Shown: positions 1 to 5,966 of the stretch, piece after piece
How the letters are laid out: every line of letters begins with the position of its first letter
How positions within the stretch are numbered: position 1 is the first letter of the stretch
DNA from: Nitratifractor sp964650685
GTDB taxonomy: Bacteria; Campylobacterota; Campylobacteria; Campylobacterales; Sulfurovaceae
NCBI GenBank assembly: GCA_964650685.1
Contig: CAZYUW010000011.1
Span: 1-8,451, forward strand
Length of the DNA stretch: 8,451 nt
Direction: 5' to 3'
Translations under genes and position numbers: made by a program
The notes under the pieces: generated by a model
The model's input: only the letters and a program-made list of their open reading frames with translations
Database searches by the model: none
What the model was told of the DNA's origin: nothing

Positions 1-1993
1 CGATTCGACCGACGACCAGATTGCCTATCTTGAATGTCACTATATCTCCAGAGAGATAATCAAAAGCCCCCTCCCCATCGGTAAAACCGCTCAGGCCACT
101 GCTGGTCTCGTAGTAGAGACCTTCGACGATGCCGTCGATGATAGTCGACGCAGCAGTTTGATTTTTGACTGTAATCTCGATATCTTTCGCGCTCGAAGCG
201 ATATCGCCATTGGAAAATTCCGTCGATATGGCCACAGCTTTCATCGTGTATGTCGTGTCGACATCGACACTCGGGGCCTTCAGTATCATATGCTCACTGT
301 CCCATCCGCTTATGTCTACAGTAGTGTTTGTTCCATCGGAGCTGAAACTGTGCTTGCCGTCTGTTACGGTGAAACCGTCCGGCACATCCCGAAGCTCGAC
401 TCTGAGAGACTCGGATCCGTCTTTGTCACTCAAAGAGGCTTTTATACTTATTTCGGTAGCGGTGTTTTCATTTAGTACCACTGTGCCATCGTCACGGAAT
501 TCGGTTTTGTCGAAATCTATCTTTTGGATCAAAAAATCATCGTTCTTGCCCTTGGGATGGAAGCGAATCTCATCGAACATTCCGTTCTGAGAATCGAAAT
601 GCAGATAGGTAGATGTATGCCAACCTATACCAACAGGACGAATCTCCTGTTTGTCCCCTATTTGCTGCCCGTCTCTATAAAATTCTATAACGGCAGTCTC
701 GTTTACCAACCATATCAGGTCGATATCCACAGAGCTTACAGGATTGTCGAACTCCACCTTTATCATCTCTGGACTGTGCAAAAGTGTGTCGTAGCCGATC
801 TCCATGGGATGCCCTCTATAGCGCCCCCCGTTGACAGCACCGGCCACACCAAAACCATTAGGCCCTGAATGGATCGAAATCGCTCCTGTCGTTCCGTCGG
901 CATTAAATGCCGTGACGCGAAAACCCTCGGAAACACCAGTTACATTGCCGATCACGATATTTTGAGACTCACTCACTGAAGCGGTAGAAATCTCCAGCAG
1001 GGGCGTATCGGCCACAGCTTCCACATCTATAGTCATTTCGCCCGTAGAAGCGCTCCAGTTCTTACCGTCACTTACACGATAGGCAAATTGAGCGTAATCG
1101 ATTTTCTGATCGCCTGTTCCCATAGATCTGTATTTGTCGAAACCTGAATCATCCCTGTCAGCGGGCTCGAAGGTCAACATGCCGCCAGCTATATCCGTAA
1201 CACTGATCACATCTCCTGCCGAGACCGGAGTACCATTGTAAAAAATTGTTCCGGATTTAGGCAAAGACGCGATTTCCACTGCAGCGAAAGCGTCTCCGTC
1301 AATATCGGAGTATCCAAAATCTGAAACTTTGAACTGATAGGGTATCGTCGGCGAATCACCAGCCTCCTTCATCACAACATCTCCGCCCGATGATACAGGA
1401 GCATGATTCGGGATTGCAGTATAGCGAGTTGAAGTGTTATGACCAGAACCACCTGCCCACAAACTTTCATTGCTTCCACGGCTGCCGCTTCCCCAGTCGG
1501 TCTCATGATTTTCCCGCCAATGGCTCTCTCTCAAAGGCGCGTCTATGTTCACCTCTTCCACACCATCGGTTTTTCTCGCCAACCCAGTATTGTGAGTATA
1601 GAAATCGTCCTCCGAAAAACGCTTTTCTCTCAGCGGCGCGTTTATGTTGACCTCTTCATTCGCTTCAGGATCTATCTCATCAGGAGAAACTGTGGGCTTG
1701 AGACCGTTTCTGTTTTCCGATTGTTGCGTCTCGTCTCTATCGTCGTAGTCGTTCTTCTCTACATTTTTGCCTTGTTCCGTACTGGAAACGCCTTCTATCT
1801 TTTTTACCCGCACAGAAGCGCTACGCGGAAATCCCGTCTCATCCACAATCCGAATATCTTTGTTGTGGATGCCTTTGACTTCTGTATTATCCTGTAACTC
1901 CCTCTCAACTTTTTTTATATTTTCTATAGAGTCATTTTTACGATGCTCCGACATTCTTCCTTTTGACTCTTTGCTCTCTATCTCTCTTCTCAT
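1..1993 (-). CDS. Large type I-secreted repeat adhesin, N-terminal part (runs off the left edge)
   Basis: An uninterrupted minus-strand frame of 664 codons starts at ATG 1993 and is still open at base 1. An in-frame TGA lies two codons upstream (TGA GTA ATG), so translation cannot start earlier. AAGGAG at 2001-2006 sits 7 nt before the ATG. Residues 1-195 are highly charged and Asn/Gly/Ser-rich, with no Sec signal, as expected for a substrate whose secretion signal is C-terminal. They contain two copies of EEVNI(N/D)APLRE. Residues about 198-327 form a cadherin/Ig-like domain (SDFGYSDIDGD, FAYRVSDG). Residues about 330-498 look like a beta-rich module I cannot name. Residues about 500-610 form a second Ig/cadherin-like repeat of the kind found in giant RTX adhesins (SDKDGSESL, VPDGFTV). 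Residues 617 onward begin a module with the GLYYETSSG, TDGEGAF and VTFKIG pattern seen in many bacterial surface proteins. It lies downstream of the secretion genes and is their likely substrate, with a role in attachment or biofilm inferred. Total length, the RTX repeats and the secretion signal lie outside the window. Confidence 0.88.
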   Translation of the reverse strand, partial: MRREIESKESKGRMSEHRKNDSIENIKKVERELQDNTEVKGIHNKDIRIVDETGFPRSASVRVKKIEGVSSTEQGKNVEKNDYDDRDETQQSENRNGLKPTVSPDEIDPEANEEVNINAPLREKRFSEDDFYTHNTGLARKTDGVEEVNIDAPLRESHWRENHETDWGSGSRGSNESLWAGGSGHNTSTRYTAIPNHAPVSSGGDVVMKEAGDSPTIPYQFKVSDFGYSDIDGDAFAAVEIASLPKSGTIFYNGTPVSAGDVISVTDIAGGMLTFEPADRDDSGFDKYRSMGTGDQKIDYAQFAYRVSDGKNWSASTGEMTIDVEAVADTPLLEISTASVSESQNIVIGNVTGVSEGFRVTAFNADGTTGAISIHSGPNGFGVAGAVNGGRYRGHPMEIGYDTLLHSPEMIKVEFDNPVSSVDIDLIWLVNETAVIEFYRDGQQIGDKQEIRPVGIGWHTSTYLHFDSQNGMFDEIRFHPKGKNDDFLIQKIDFDKTEFRDDGTVVLNENTATEISIKASLSDKDGSESLRVELRDVPDGFTVTDGKHSFSSDGTNTTVDISGWDSEHMILKAPSVDVDTTYTMKAVAISTEFSNGDIASSAKDIEITVKNQTAASTIIDGIVEGLYYETSSGLSGFTDGEGAFDYLSGDIVTFKIGNLVVGRI
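1526..1657 (-). repeat. Two-copy coding repeat in the adhesin N-terminus
   Basis: Adhesin residues 113-123 (bases 1625-1657) and 146-156 (1526-1558) read EEVNINAPLRE and EEVNIDAPLRE, exactly 33 residues apart. The DNA copies match at 28 of 33 positions. The sequence between them is not obviously repeated. The motif is a candidate short linear or binding motif in the segment that stays closest to the cell during type I export; that role is inference. Confidence 0.75.
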
Positions 1994-2030
1994 TACTCAT
2001 CTCCTTGTACATAGCAAACCGTACTGCCAT
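1938..2030 (-). CDS. Possible 30-codon leader ORF overlapping the adhesin start out of frame
   Basis: ATG 2030 opens a 30-residue frame starting MAVRFAMYKEM, ending at TAA 1938-1940. It has the strongest Shine-Dalgarno match in the window: GGAGGAGAGG at 2035-2044, with its GGAGG core about 9 nt before the ATG. It overlaps the adhesin by 56 nt in a different frame; the adhesin frame is +1 relative to it, and the adhesin SD lies inside it. The peptide is basic and hydrophilic and I recognise no family. The arrangement would suit translational coupling or a regulatory leader. It could also be a fortuitous ATG behind purine-rich RNA, or a sign of a recent indel at the adhesin 5' end. No conservation data are available here. 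Confidence 0.4.
   Translation of the reverse strand: MAVRFAMYKEMSNEKRDREQRVKRKNVGAS
2001..2006 (-). promoter_or_regulatory. Ribosome binding site that decides the adhesin start
   Basis: On the minus strand AAGGAG is followed by 7 nt (ATGAGTA) and then ATG at 1993. The nearer ATG at 2000 directly abuts the AAGGAG and belongs to the leader frame, so it is poorly placed. The next in-frame adhesin ATG (1954) has only a short-spaced AAGGA. This favours the start at 1993. Confidence 0.65.
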
Positions 2031-2084
2031 TTTACCTCTCCTCCAAGACATACAAAACTGTCTCTCGCGTCTATATCTCCAATC

Positions 2085-2097
2085 GTGCTTCCCGCAC
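2085..2097 (-). other. Small hairpin at the predicted 5' end of the adhesin mRNA
   Basis: The minus strand reads GTGC GGGAA GCAC, a 4-bp GC-rich stem with a 5-nt loop. It starts within a base or two of the transcription start expected from the extended -10 at 2105-2113. Hairpins at the extreme 5' end can protect mRNA from 5'-dependent decay; that role is inferred from position only. Confidence 0.35.
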
Positions 2098-2104
2098 TAT
2101 ATAT

Positions 2105-2113
2105 ATTATAGCA
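2105..2113 (-). promoter_or_regulatory. Extended -10 promoter of the adhesin gene
   Basis: The minus strand carries TGCTATAAT, a perfect TGn plus TATAAT extended -10. No TTGACA-like -35 lies at 16-18 nt, which is usual for AT-rich Campylobacterota promoters. Transcription would begin near 2097-2098 and give a leader of about 105 nt before the adhesin ATG. A second TATAAT at 2152-2157 lacks the TG and is a weaker alternative. The -10 lies between the arms CACTAT (2095-2100) and ATAGTG (2122-2127), a possible operator. The box indicates that the adhesin can be transcribed separately from the secretion genes. Confidence 0.6.
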
Positions 2114-2356
2114 TAGTAGAAATAGTGTAAGTTAACGGCAGATAATGATGAATTATAAGACGCGACTATTGATACAGGAAGAAGTCAATGTTTATTATTG
2201 ATCTATAACAGCACGGTTTTTACTACGCGGACAGGATATTTCACGACCCAGCCGCTAAAGAAAAGATCGATGAGCCGCGAAATAAACGACATTGTGTCGA
2301 TAAAATCTATGACCCATATGCGGCGGAGCAGATCTATATTTCAGATGGTACCGTTA
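2114..2356. other. Intergenic region between the OmpA-like gene and the adhesin promoter
   Basis: No convincing gene is seen here. On the minus strand, CGACA-CAA-TGTCG followed by TTTATTT (about 2284-2303) is a 5-bp hairpin with a T-rich tail, a weak terminator candidate for the OmpA-like gene. A minus-strand frame open over 2203-2340 contains a 29-codon ORF from ATG 2292 (MSFISRLIDLFFSG...) with hydrophobic, amphipathic character but no Shine-Dalgarno sequence, so I do not call it a gene. TATTGAT occurs twice, near 2167 and 2194, as possible regulator half-sites. Confidence 0.4.
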
Positions 2357-2944
2357 TCAGTAATATATCGTCACATCTACTCTGTTGTTCTTTCTTCTGC
2401 CTTCAGCGGTAGCTTCAGTCGAAATTGGATCTCTGTCCACTCTGTTTTCCGTATAGATTTTTCTGGTATCAAAACCTGTGGACTCAATTTCGCTGTATAT
2501 CGCTGAGATTCTCTCGTTTACCAGCGTCACGGCCTTCTTGTATGGGATGTTCTCGGTGTCGGCCAGCTTTTGCCACATCGTGCTCCAGAAGTTGAGTTTA
2601 ACGCTGTGATCTTTGTCGGGAGCACTTGAGGAGTGACCTATTATAGAGATATACTTCACCCGGCTGTCTTTGGAAGCTATGATGTTTTTCAGCTCCTCTA
2701 CGACTGGATACGATTCACTTCTGATGTTAGATCCGCTGAAATAAATCGGCTCAAGATGCCTTATGCCGCCTCTCCATCGCAAAAGCGTTCTACCGTTGAC
2801 ATGGTTGGTATATCCGGTATCTATCTTTTCGCCTACAATCCCCGTACGAGCCATATAGTTATCCGTATAGATCATATCCGCGCCGGCAGGCAAAACCAAC
2901 AAAGAGATGGAGACTGCCACGAAAAAAACTGATTTACCGATCAT
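2357..2944 (-). CDS. OmpA-family C-terminal-domain protein of the type I secretion locus
   Basis: This is a 195-residue protein with a Sec signal peptide at residues 1-22 (cleavage AGA|D predicted), so it is periplasmic or loosely attached to the outer membrane. Residues about 65-194 form a single OmpA-like domain: IYFSGSNI near the start, IIGHSSS at 101-107, the conserved helix LVNERISAIYSEIESTGFD at 141-159, and the ending GRRKNNRVDVTIY. Arg145 aligns with the conserved Arg that binds diaminopimelate. The partner Asp of the usual GHTD motif is replaced by Ser106, so normal peptidoglycan binding is doubtful. There is no beta-barrel. The start overlaps the TolC stop as ATGA behind an AGGGGGAG ribosome site, indicating coupled translation. 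An OmpA-family gene also follows aggA in the Shewanella bpfA locus, so a role in positioning or bracing the outer membrane channel is a reasonable inference. Confidence 0.88.
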   Translation of the reverse strand: MIGKSVFFVAVSISLLVLPAGADMIYTDNYMARTGIVGEKIDTGYTNHVNGRTLLRWRGGIRHLEPIYFSGSNIRSESYPVVEELKNIIASKDSRVKYISIIGHSSSAPDKDHSVKLNFWSTMWQKLADTENIPYKKAVTLVNERISAIYSEIESTGFDTRKIYTENRVDRDPISTEATAEGRRKNNRVDVTIYY

Positions 2945-4458
2945 TTTCTCCCCCTGAGTATTTTAAGAGCGTTTATGCTTCTACGGCATCCAGAAGCTTT
3001 CTTGCCGTTTTTTGATTTTGGCGAATTTTCGCAAAGATCTTTACTGCTCGATATCCTGTCGTTATCTTCGTCTCTGCTGAATGGCAGCGTATCTTTGCCA
3101 TTGGGTACGCCATCGTTGTGCAGACCGACTTTTTTATAATACTTCTGAACATCACCAACTATGGACGCCATTGTAAGCCCCATAGCATCGATGATTCTAT
3201 ACTTGGCGATCAACATACTGTACCTCGCGTTTATAAGTTCGTCGTTGGCTCTTTTCAGGTCGTTTTCCGTAGCCAGCAGATCAAGCAGAGATCTTTCTCC
3301 CATATCGTACTCTTTGAAATACAACTTCAATGTCTCTTCGCTTTGATCCCTGTATTTTTTGAGTACCGGTATCTGGTCTCTTGAAAGCTCATAGGTGCTC
3401 CAGGAAAGGTCCATGCCCTCCATCACCTGTCGTTTCAGATCGTTCACTACCGATACCTCCTGACCCAGCTTGCTCAGCTTGCTCAATCTGGCTGCTTCGT
3501 CAGCACCACCGTTTAGAAGATTGTAGCTTACGACAAGCATGGCTCTGAAATCGTCTTCTCTGTCAGTATATATATTTCTATGGCTGAAACTGTCGTTATA
3601 GTTCGCTCTCATTTCGAAATCGAGTTTCGGGAAATATTTGCTCTTGCTTTCTCTATAAAGAGCCTCAGCACCCTTGATGTTGTACTTGCCGACGAGTACG
3701 GAAGGGTTGTACTCCAAAGCGTACATAGATGCTTTTTCCTGGTCTCGGGGCAGTTTTGTATTGAATCTCACAGGCCTCAATTCGTTCAGAGAGATTGTTC
3801 TACCCACAATTCTTCTAAAACCGTACATGGCGTTTTCGAGTCTGTTTCTCTGTACAAGAAGATTCGATTTAGCCAGCGACAAAGAAGATCTGACTTTGCT
3901 CACTTCGGACATTTTGGTCAATCCGGCCTTGTAAGCCTTGGTAACTTTATCGTAGAGTTTCTGTATATGATTCACATGTGTTCTGGCATTGCGCAGCAAC
4001 TCTCTCTGGCGCAGCAGATCCACATAGACTTTGATCGTCTGCAAAGTGACATCGTTAGCTTTTTCCAGATAGCTGTATGCAGCTGCCAATGTACGCATCA
4101 TCTGGTAGTTGACGCGCTCATGGGTACTGAATCCGCTGAATATGTTCTGCCTCATCACCAGAGAGTTCTGAAAGATATCAAAACTCTGTTCCGTCACATC
4201 GTTGCTGTATCTGCCTTTGGACTCCTTGCCTACCGCTATCTGTAAATCGAGCGACGGATAGTAACCGGCCTCGGCTATACCTATTTCAGATCTTGTTGCC
4301 CTGTAGTTTCTGAGTCTCTCCTGTACTACCGGATTGGTTTCAAGAACCTCTTTTACGACCTCTTTCAGAGTTATCGATGACGCCGATGTGCTCAATACAC
4401 ACAATCCAGCGGCAGTCGTTATCAGAACCTGTTTCAGGTTTGCGACTTTGTCTACCAT
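2941..4458 (-). CDS. TolC/AggA-family outer membrane channel of the type I secretion system
   Basis: This is a 505-residue outer membrane efflux protein that forms the trimeric barrel and periplasmic tunnel for adhesin export. A signal peptide spans residues 1 to about 28 (VLITTAAGLCVLSTSASS). Two internally repeated OEP halves are visible: NPVVQERLRNYRATRSEIGIAEAGYYPSLDL at about 42-72 with IFSGFSTHERV at 106-116, and NPSVLVGKYNIKGAEALYRE at 251-270 with YFPKLDF and LLNGGADEAARL at 314-324. The channel core ends near residue 440. Residues 446-505 form an extra hydrophilic tail resembling degenerate thrombospondin type 3 repeats, with Cys476 and Cys491 in a CxxxP...GC pattern typical of OmpA/OprF linkers. 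AAGGGG lies 10 nt before ATG 4458. The 4-bp overlap with the OmpA-like gene couples the two products. The family is certain; export of the neighbouring adhesin is inferred from context. Confidence 0.93.
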   Translation of the reverse strand: MVDKVANLKQVLITTAAGLCVLSTSASSITLKEVVKEVLETNPVVQERLRNYRATRSEIGIAEAGYYPSLDLQIAVGKESKGRYSNDVTEQSFDIFQNSLVMRQNIFSGFSTHERVNYQMMRTLAAAYSYLEKANDVTLQTIKVYVDLLRQRELLRNARTHVNHIQKLYDKVTKAYKAGLTKMSEVSKVRSSLSLAKSNLLVQRNRLENAMYGFRRIVGRTISLNELRPVRFNTKLPRDQEKASMYALEYNPSVLVGKYNIKGAEALYRESKSKYFPKLDFEMRANYNDSFSHRNIYTDREDDFRAMLVVSYNLLNGGADEAARLSKLSKLGQEVSVVNDLKRQVMEGMDLSWSTYELSRDQIPVLKKYRDQSEETLKLYFKEYDMGERSLLDLLATENDLKRANDELINARYSMLIAKYRIIDAMGLTMASIVGDVQKYYKKVGLHNDGVPNGKDTLPFSRDEDNDRISSSKDLCENSPKSKNGKKASGCRRSINALKILRGRK

Positions 4459-4461
4459 GAT

Positions 4462-4640
4462 TTATATACCCCTTGTTTCCGAACATCCATACTCAAGCCT
4501 CGGCAGCCACCTCATATCCCGCCCCCATTTAACCGCATTGCACTCATCGAATCGTTTCGACATAAAAATCAAGCATCGCAATCCAGTTTTCATATTATGT
4601 CATATAAAAACTTAAATAATATTTATAAATGTATAAATTT
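4462..4640 (-). other. Gap between the HlyD and TolC genes, with a small unsupported ORF
   Basis: The half next to the HlyD stop is very AT-rich and includes the palindrome ATTTATAAAT. The half next to the TolC start is GC-richer. On the minus strand a 33-codon ORF (ATG 4563, MSKRFDECNAVKWG...) ends at TAA 4462, four bases before the TolC ATG. It lacks a Shine-Dalgarno sequence and resembles nothing I know. The gap probably holds an internal promoter and a leader RNA of about 130 nt. No intrinsic terminator is evident. Confidence 0.4.
4594..4602 (-). promoter_or_regulatory. Probable internal promoter for the TolC-OmpA pair
   Basis: The minus strand reads TGACATAAT, a TGn extended -10 with 5 of 6 matches to TATAAT, about 135 nt before the TolC start and just after the HlyD stop. 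No clear -35 is present. The 182-nt gap, in an operon whose other junctions overlap, supports separate or additional transcription here. It remains a motif match in AT-rich DNA. Confidence 0.4.
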
Positions 4641-5966
4641 TCATCTCTCCGTAAATGTATACTCTTTCGCTCTCAAAATGGGTTTGAGTATATAGTCCAT
4701 CAGACTCTTCTTTCCGGTCATGATATCCACTGTTACAGTCATACCTGGTATGATCTTCATCGGTTTCTCTTTGGAGCCGAGATAGTTCTTTTTTGTCCGG
4801 ATGTGTATAGTATAAAAGACATTTTCTCTTTTGTCTTTTGTCGTATCGGCACTGATATGGACCACCTCTCCCTCCAGCCCGCCATATATGGCAAAATCGT
4901 ACGCGCTGACCTTGACTATGGCTTTCTGACCCGGATATATGAAAGCGATATCGGATGGCTTGATCTTTACTTCAAGCCACAAAATATCGTTGGTCGGAAC
5001 AATCTCCACAAGATCTTCGCCGGGCTTTATGACTCCACCAACGGTATTGACGAACAATTTCTGAACAATACCGTTTATCGGTGATCTAACAAGGGTTCTG
5101 TTCATCTGATCTCCAAGCGCTCTATAACTCTCTCTGACCCGTAAAAGTTCGGCTGTGGCTTCATTCAACTCGGCTTTTGCCTTGTTGCGGAAATCTATTT
5201 TCGTCTCTTTGATTTTATTCTCGGTTTCGCTAATGGCAGCTTTTATTCGAGGAACAGAGAGTTCCGCACTATGCAAATCCTCTTTTATTTTTCCCTGCTC
5301 TCTCTGCAAATGCATGAATGTGACTTTGGATTTAACCCCCTGTTTGACCATAGGTTCCATCATTGCGACCTCTTCATCAATCAATTTTGCCGATTTCTTC
5401 AGATCTTTTATTCTCTGCATAATCTCACTCAGCTGGTGTTCTTTTTGCGCTTTCTGATCTCTCAACGCACTGATTCTAGCCAAAAACTGTACTTTTCTAC
5501 TTTTATACAGGCTGTATTCATTATCTACCAAAATAGGCATTTTTTTTGCTATCGAGATATTTTTATCAAACTCTCTTCCCTCCGATTCGGCCTTTAAGCG
5601 TTCTATCTTGGCCATGAGCTCCATCTCTTTTATCTGGGTCGCGTTCAACTGCGACAGTGATTTCTGGTTTTCTATTTTAAGCAATATACTTCCTTTTTTC
5701 ACTCTGTCACCCGCTCTGACATAAATTTTTTTTACTATGCCCCCTTCCAGATTCTGCACTATCTGATTTTTTCCGCTGGGAACAACCTCTCCAGTCCCTC
5801 TGACAAGCTCATCTATCTGAGTAAAAGATGCCCAGACTATGAAAAGAACGACTGCCAAAAACCAAAAATAGAGCACAAAACGGGATTTTTTTGAAGGACT
5901 TTCATTTATGGCGATTCCCAGACTATCCATGAATTCGAAATCATTTTCGGTTAATTTATGCTTCAT
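4641..5966 (-). CDS. HlyD/LapC-family type I secretion membrane fusion protein
   Basis: This is a 441-residue periplasmic adaptor linking the inner-membrane ABC transporter to the TolC channel. A short cytoplasmic N-terminus (1-28) is followed by one transmembrane helix (about 29-48, FVLYFWFLAVVLFIVWASF). The first lipoyl half-motif is at about 57-100 (GTGEVVPSG, VQNLEGGIVKKIYVRAGDRVKKG). A long, charged coiled-coil hairpin occupies about 101-288. The second lipoyl half is at 294-323 (RSPINGIVQKLFVNTVGGVIKPGE), and a beta-barrel region ends in the family signature IIPGMTVTVDIMTGKKSLMDYILKPI (405-430). ATG 5966 is chosen because GGAGAG precedes it closely. A GTG at 5978 would add four residues and place this site inside the gene. 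It overlaps the ABC gene by 11 nt, so the two are co-translated. Length and architecture are normal for the HlyD type I family. Confidence 0.94.
   Translation of the reverse strand: MKHKLTENDFEFMDSLGIAINESPSKKSRFVLYFWFLAVVLFIVWASFTQIDELVRGTGEVVPSGKNQIVQNLEGGIVKKIYVRAGDRVKKGSILLKIENQKSLSQLNATQIKEMELMAKIERLKAESEGREFDKNISIAKKMPILVDNEYSLYKSRKVQFLARISALRDQKAQKEHQLSEIMQRIKDLKKSAKLIDEEVAMMEPMVKQGVKSKVTFMHLQREQGKIKEDLHSAELSVPRIKAAISETENKIKETKIDFRNKAKAELNEATAELLRVRESYRALGDQMNRTLVRSPINGIVQKLFVNTVGGVIKPGEDLVEIVPTNDILWLEVKIKPSDIAFIYPGQKAIVKVSAYDFAIYGGLEGEVVHISADTTKDKRENVFYTIHIRTKKNYLGSKEKPMKIIPGMTVTVDIMTGKKSLMDYILKPILRAKEYTFTER

Noticed and set aside
158..1897. Plus-strand frames in the left 2 kb
   Set aside because: They are antisense to the continuous adhesin frame, which has coherent Ig-like domains from 1993 to the edge.
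1..1993. RTX nonapeptide (GGxGxDxxx) repeats in the adhesin
   Set aside because: None occur in the visible 664 residues. If present they would be near the C-terminus, outside the window.
3580..4245. Long plus-strand frames opposite the TolC and ABC genes (3580-4245, 6682-7353)
   Set aside because: They are antisense to well-supported secretion genes and their translations show no domain pattern.
4462..4563. 33-codon ORF just upstream of the TolC start
   Set aside because: There is no ribosome site and no recognisable sequence. It is more likely a chance frame in the leader RNA.
4459..4640. Riboswitch such as a c-di-GMP aptamer in the TolC leader
   Set aside because: I looked for a GEMM-like core and paired helices and saw none.
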